From: Candidatus Phaeomarinobacter ectocarpi
GTDB lineage: Bacteria; Pseudomonadota; Alphaproteobacteria; CGMCC-115125
Length of the DNA: 64,000 nt
Assembly: GCF_000689395.1 (NCBI RefSeq)
Contig: NZ_HG966617.1
Span: 3,198,721 to 3,262,720 of the forward strand
Reading direction: 5' to 3'
Below, piece after piece: positions 60,271 through 64,000 of this stretch. The position numbers and the translations under genes are program-made. The notes below the pieces were generated by a model that searched no databases, was not told where the DNA came from, and saw only the letters and a program-made list of their open reading frames with translations. The stretch's first letter is position 1. Each line of letters starts with the position of its first letter.

Positions 60271-62703
60271 ATGCGCCTTGCAGTCTCCCTCTCCTCAACA
60301 CTGTCTGCGGCCATAAACGTGGTGCCCCTGCCGGTGCGCGAATTCCTGCGCGACCGGACAAACGAACTGATGGGCATTGTCGCCCTCTTTGCGGCAGCGT
60401 GGACGGCCATTGCCCTTGCCACCTGGAGCCCGCGCGACCCGAGCCTCAATCATGCCACTGCAGCCGAGCCGCAAAACTGGCTTGGCGCGGACGGCGCCAT
60501 TGCCGCTGACCTGATCATCCAATCGGTCGGTGTGGCCGCAGCTCTTCCGGTTCTCATTCTGGCCGTATGGGGAACACGTCTTCTCATTCATCTGGAAATT
60601 GAACGCGTCGGCCTACGTCTGTTGGCCGTGCTGGGCGCAACAATTGGTTTTGCCTTTGCAGCCGCGCTGTTCAGCCTGTCGGTCCTGCCCGGAGCCGGTG
60701 GGTCGGTGGGTGCCATCCTTCTCACCGCAACAATCGCCACCACCGGTGACATTGTGGCCCCCGTCATTGCGCTGCTGGCAGGCGGCTGCGCCGTCATGCT
60801 GGCAGGTTGGGCCATGCCGGTGTCTGTTGATCAGGTTGCACGCTCGGCTCCGTGGCTGGTGGATTTCGTCCGCGAATGTGCATGGCGCGCCCGTCCGGTG
60901 ACGCAGGCAATATCCCGTATTTTTGTCGGCGCCGCAGCCCTCCTCATCGCCCCTTTCAGACGCCGCGAGCGAGAGGACGACGAGACTTCCAGCAACCGAC
61001 GCGAGCCCGTCTTTGGACAGCGCCACCGCGACGAGGTCATGGCCGCCCGCGGCCCTGTCGGCATTGCAGGTCCGGAGGAAAATCCAACACCTGCCAAGCG
61101 CGTGACCCGTATCTCCAAGCCAGTGCGCGAAAGCAAACGCTCTGCAGCCGAGCGCCAGCCCACGCTCAACCTCATTCCCAATGAGGACTACGAGCTTCCA
61201 CCCCTGTCTTTGCTCGCGCCCCCCAATGCACGACAGGGAGAAGTGATTTCCGACGAAGCCCTGCAGCAAAACGCCCGCATCCTCGAAGGCGTGCTGGAGG
61301 ACTTTGGGATCCGCGGTGAGATCATCGAGGTGCGCCCGGGCCCGGTCGTCACCATGTACGAGCTGCAGCCGGCACCCGGGATCAAGTCCAGCCGCGTCAT
61401 CGGCCTGGCGGATGACATTGCCCGCTCCATGAGCGCCGTCTCGGCCCGTGTGGCTGTTGTGCCCGGCCGCAACGTCATCGGCATCGAGCTGCCCAACGCC
61501 AAGCGCGAGACGGTCTATCTGCGTGAACTGCTTGCGTCGGCAGATTATGAAGCCACCGCGACCCATCTTGGGCTGGCGCTGGGCAAGGACATTTCCGGCG
61601 AGGCCGTGATCCGTGACCTTGCCCGCATGCCGCATCTGTTGATTGCGGGCACCACCGGGTCGGGTAAGTCTGTGGGCATCAACACCATGATCCTGTCGTT
61701 GCTGTATCGATTGCCGCCGGACCAGTGCAAGCTCATCCTCATTGACCCCAAGATGCTGGAATTGTCCGTATACGACGGAATTCCGCATCTGCTGTCACCG
61801 GTCGTGACCGACCCCAAGAAGGCTGTCGTGGCGCTCAAGTGGGTCGTGCGGGAAATGGAAGACCGCTACAAGACCATGGCCAAGCTCGGTGTCCGCAACA
61901 TAGAGGGCTACAACACCCGTGTGGCCGAGGCGCTCGAGAACGAAGAGATGCTGTCGCGCACGGTGCAAACAGGCTTTGACCCGGAGACCGGGTCCCCCGT
62001 CTATGAGGACGAGGAAATGGAGCCGACCCCGATGCCCTTCATCGTCGTCGTGGTCGATGAGATGGCTGACCTGATGATGGTCGCCGGCAAGGAAATCGAA
62101 GGCGCCGTGCAGCGGCTCGCGCAGATGGCGCGTGCGGCGGGCATCCACATGATCACGGCCACACAGCGCCCGTCGGTGGACGTCATCACCGGCACCATCA
62201 AGGCCAACTTCCCGACCCGTATTTCGTTCCAGGTGACGTCGAAGATCGACAGCCGGACAATTCTGGGCGAACAGGGTGCCGAACAATTGCTGGGCCAGGG
62301 CGACATGCTCTACATGGCAGGCGGCGGCCGCATCCGTCGTGTGCATGGTCCGTTTGTCTCCGATGAAGAAGTCGAACAGGTCGTGCGTCACCTCAAGCAG
62401 CAGGGCGCGCCACAATATCTCGAGCAGATCACTGCCGAACCCGAAGACGGCGGCGAGAGCCTGTTTGGAACCGGTGTGGAAGATGGCTCCGGCGACGAGC
62501 TGTACGACAAGGCCATTGCCATCGTGGCGCAGGACAAGCGCGCGTCCACCAGCTACATCCAGCGCAAGCTGCAGATTGGCTACAACCGGGCCGCGCGCCT
62601 GATCGAGCGCATGGAAGAAGAAGGCATCGTGTCTGCCGCCAATCACGCCGGCAAACGCGAAGTGCTGATCGGCGAAATCGGATCAGGCGACCACGCCTAC
62701 TAG
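60271..62703 (+). CDS. ftsK: DNA translocase FtsK
   Basis: 810 residues. Four hydrophobic helices lie within the first 200 residues ([20 protein letters not shown] and others), then a linker with short charged repeats, an FtsK alpha domain ([10 protein letters not shown]-like start [15 protein letters not shown]), the Walker [11 protein letters not shown] near residue 460, Walker [15 protein letters not shown], and a C-terminal winged-helix gamma domain ([23 protein letters not shown]). It pumps DNA at the septum toward dif sites and helps septum assembly. The start at 60271 follows the dapC stop immediately. The linker (about 230-330) is short compared with E. coli, usual for alphaproteobacteria. 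Confidence 0.96.
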   Translation: MRLAVSLSSTLSAAINVVPLPVREFLRDRTNELMGIVALFAAAWTAIALATWSPRDPSLNHATAAEPQNWLGADGAIAADLIIQSVGVAAALPVLILAVWGTRLLIHLEIERVGLRLLAVLGATIGFAFAAALFSLSVLPGAGGSVGAILLTATIATTGDIVAPVIALLAGGCAVMLAGWAMPVSVDQVARSAPWLVDFVRECAWRARPVTQAISRIFVGAAALLIAPFRRREREDDETSSNRREPVFGQRHRDEVMAARGPVGIAGPEENPTPAKRVTRISKPVRESKRSAAERQPTLNLIPNEDYELPPLSLLAPPNARQGEVISDEALQQNARILEGVLEDFGIRGEIIEVRPGPVVTMYELQPAPGIKSSRVIGLADDIARSMSAVSARVAVVPGRNVIGIELPNAKRETVYLRELLASADYEATATHLGLALGKDISGEAVIRDLARMPHLLIAGTTGSGKSVGINTMILSLLYRLPPDQCKLILIDPKMLELSVYDGIPHLLSPVVTDPKKAVVALKWVVREMEDRYKTMAKLGVRNIEGYNTRVAEALENEEMLSRTVQTGFDPETGSPVYEDEEMEPTPMPFIVVVVDEMADLMMVAGKEIEGAVQRLAQMARAAGIHMITATQRPSVDVITGTIKANFPTRISFQVTSKIDSRTILGEQGAEQLLGQGDMLYMAGGGRIRRVHGPFVSDEEVEQVVRHLKQQGAPQYLEQITAEPEDGGESLFGTGVEDGSGDELYDKAIAIVAQDKRASTSYIQRKLQIGYNRAARLIERMEEEGIVSAANHAGKREVLIGEIGSGDHAY

Positions 62704-62837
62704 GCAGTTGTCCGGTTCGCCAACCCGCAAACGTCACAAAACCTCGGTTTTGCCTGAATTGCTGTTCAGAGTAGGTTCACGCCCTGATTGCGATGCTGGC
62801 ACCCATGCTGAGTGTCCTGAAACCGAAAGTCTGGCTC

Positions 62838-63479
62838 ATGCCGCGTATTCTGTCTTTTGTTCTTTGCGCCACCATGGCCGCGTTCCTGGCCATGGTGCCT
62901 GCAAAAGCCCAGCTGGCCGCCCCTGCTCCCCTCAATTCCGAGGAGCTGGCGGACGTTGCGCGCATAAACGGCTTTCTCAACAACCTCAAAAACATGTCCG
63001 GCCGGTTTTTGCAGATCAATCCGGACGGCGTGCTCAGCGAAGGCGCGTTCTATATCGCCCGCCCCGGCCGCGCCCGCTTTGACTATGACCAGGAAGACCT
63101 GATCGTCGTCGCCCGAGGCCAGCAGCTGCTGATCAAGGAAGGCACCTTCGTCACCAACGAACTGCCCTTGGACGGCACGCCTTTGAAAATACTGCTTGGC
63201 CGCGACATTGACCTGGCAACGGATGCCCGGATCATCGCCGTGGACAGCCGTGCAGGCACCCTCGCCACAACGATTCAGGACCCAGATGCCCCTGAACTTG
63301 GCCAGGTCACCCTCATTTTCACCGGCCCGACCCTCCAGCTGCAGCGCTGGATCGTCACCGATGCCCAGGGCCTGCGCACCACGATCTCCCTCACCGAGAT
63401 CAACTACCCCGAGCGCATTGACCCTGACCTGTTCCGCCTGGAATCCGGCAACTCCACCTTCCGTGGGCGGCAGGACTAA
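62838..63479 (+). CDS. lolA: Outer-membrane lipoprotein carrier LolA
   Basis: 213 residues with an export signal (PRILSFVLCATMAAFLAMVPAKA) and a LolA-type beta barrel: FLNNLKNMSGRFLQINPDG, GAFYIARPGRARFDYD, FTGPTLQLQRWIVTDAQG and YPERIDPDLFRLE. It shuttles lipoproteins through the periplasm from LolCDE to LolB. The start at 62838 yields a proper signal; an upstream ATG at 62793 would add 15 residues. It follows ftsK by 134 bp in the conserved alphaproteobacterial order. Confidence 0.92.
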   Translation: MPRILSFVLCATMAAFLAMVPAKAQLAAPAPLNSEELADVARINGFLNNLKNMSGRFLQINPDGVLSEGAFYIARPGRARFDYDQEDLIVVARGQQLLIKEGTFVTNELPLDGTPLKILLGRDIDLATDARIIAVDSRAGTLATTIQDPDAPELGQVTLIFTGPTLQLQRWIVTDAQGLRTTISLTEINYPERIDPDLFRLESGNSTFRGRQD

Positions 63480-63932
63480 AGCCCTCCAAATCCTGCGAAA
63501 ATGCACCGGAATCGCCATTTTCCGGGCTGAAACGATACTGAATGATCATTCATCCACACTTATCCGCGTGCGGAATCGATGAGCGAACGGCCCAAAATCT
63601 GACAGAACCTTAATCTTTGCTTCATGAAGCTGAAGGAATTGCGTTGAAGGGGCCCCGATCACAGCCTACGTCTTACACATGAACGGGCGCAGACCTCTAT
63701 GCCCGGCTGAGCGCTGCCCCCCCGCTCGTTCACCGGTTGGTCTGCAACAGCCCGCCGTGCCGACGATCCCCCTCTCGGTACGAAAAGAGCGCACCATGCG
63801 CGGCCCCTGGCTGTCCCCGCAGCCGGGGGCTTCTCTTTTCCGGGGTCCAATTTGTGCTCCTCTCCGGCATCGGTTTTGGCCCGCATGATCCGCGTTCTGG
63901 TTTTTACCCGGGGACCGCGCTATTGAGACGCC
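63480..63932 (+). other. Structured intergenic leader before the last gene
   Basis: 453 bp. A composite stem-loop at 63782-63840: outer arms GAAAAGAG (63782-63789) and CTCTTTTC (63833-63840), inner stem CCCCTGGCTG/CAGCCGGGGG (63804-63813 / 63820-63829), the inner stem followed by a pyrimidine run like an intrinsic terminator. A short frame starting ATGAACGGGCG at 63679 precedes it. This could be an attenuated or riboswitch-type leader, or a terminator of a small RNA. Confidence 0.5.
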
Positions 63933-64000
63933 ATGACCTCAAGCCAGACGACTTCGGGACAGTTCCCGCCAGATACCCCAGATTTGGATGATGACGACAT
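63933..64000 (+). CDS. Start of a gene cut by the window end
   Basis: ATG at 63933 opens a frame of which 22 residues are visible (TSSQTTSGQFPPDTPDLDDD), acidic and probably disordered. No family can be named. It follows the structured leader and would be the gene it controls. Whether the frame stays open beyond the window is unknown. Confidence 0.35.
   Translation, partial: MTSSQTTSGQFPPDTPDLDDDD

Noticed and set aside
60613-61788. 391-codon open frame on the minus strand
   Set aside because: Antisense to ftsK, whose Walker motifs are intact; composition-driven shadow.

Overview
This is chromosomal-looking DNA from an alphaproteobacterium. The evidence is the gene content and order (dapC-ftsK-lolA; glnK-amtB; a thioredoxin/LON-domain/Trm112/DUF971/UbiH-like block), many GTG starts, a perfect CtrA-type TTAA-N7-TTAA site upstream of dapC-ftsK, and moderately high GC. 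Three CYP153-type P450s, two membrane desaturases, a DUF3336 patatin lipase, a PQQ alcohol dehydrogenase and many stand-alone GST and TetR genes suggest a marine or hydrocarbon-using member of the Parvibaculum-like Hyphomicrobiales. That placement is inference from gene content only.

Layout. 1-2254: two tandem CYP153-like P450s, the first cut by the window edge. 2318-5001: a sulfide/persulfide module, with a BigR/SqrR-type repressor, rhodanese and TauE-like exporter divergent from a persulfide dioxygenase around an AT-rich operator. 5059-9423: a MarR gene divergent from an NTF2-like gene, DUF427 and thioesterase genes, then a TetR/mini-membrane-protein/desaturase operon. 9474-18256: amidohydrolase, truncated haemoglobin, GH29 fucosidase, methyltransferase plus SDR, a second desaturase, patatin lipase and an MscS channel. 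18253-29678: hydrolase, LysR with a divergent GST/PNPOx-like pair, a frameshifted crotonase pseudogene, YghU, a sulfatase, a long GST, an HD protein, TetR and GNAT. 29851-34695: XdhC and a MocA-like protein beside a convergent isoquinoline-1-oxidoreductase-type molybdoenzyme with a dihaem cytochrome. 35061-43060: DUF3604, GST, a PhlG-like hydrolase, the third P450, a YdjM-like protein and an acyl-CoA dehydrogenase.

43061-45552 is the most unusual part. It is a small AT-richer island abutting the 3' end of a tRNA-Gly(GCC). It carries a DUF1643 gene, a dCTP-deaminase/dUTPase-fold protein that lacks the deaminase glutamate and ends in a coiled coil and membrane helix, an all-helical partner three bases upstream of it, and a protein with two ribbon-helix-helix-like repeats. 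A clear sigma70-like promoter with a 17-bp palindrome over its -35 box drives the two-gene operon. I propose it as a candidate membrane-linked nucleotide-sensing (possibly anti-phage) system; the function is inference.

45994-54460 returns to housekeeping genes (thioredoxin-TPR, LON-domain, Trm112, DUF971, membrane-anchored HIT, UbiH-like, amidase) and a PQQ dehydrogenase with a fused cytochrome c. 54930-58321 holds glnK-amtB and a second amt gene with NtrC-like dyads. 59015-64000 holds dapC, ftsK and lolA, then a structured leader before a gene cut by the window end.

Together the genes suggest terminal oxidation of alkyl chains (CYP153), further oxidation of alcohols and aldehydes (PQQ dehydrogenase and perhaps the molybdoenzyme), acyl-CoA handling, glutathione-based detoxification and nitrogen-regulated ammonium uptake. 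No CRISPR array, rRNA, insertion sequence or integrase was seen.
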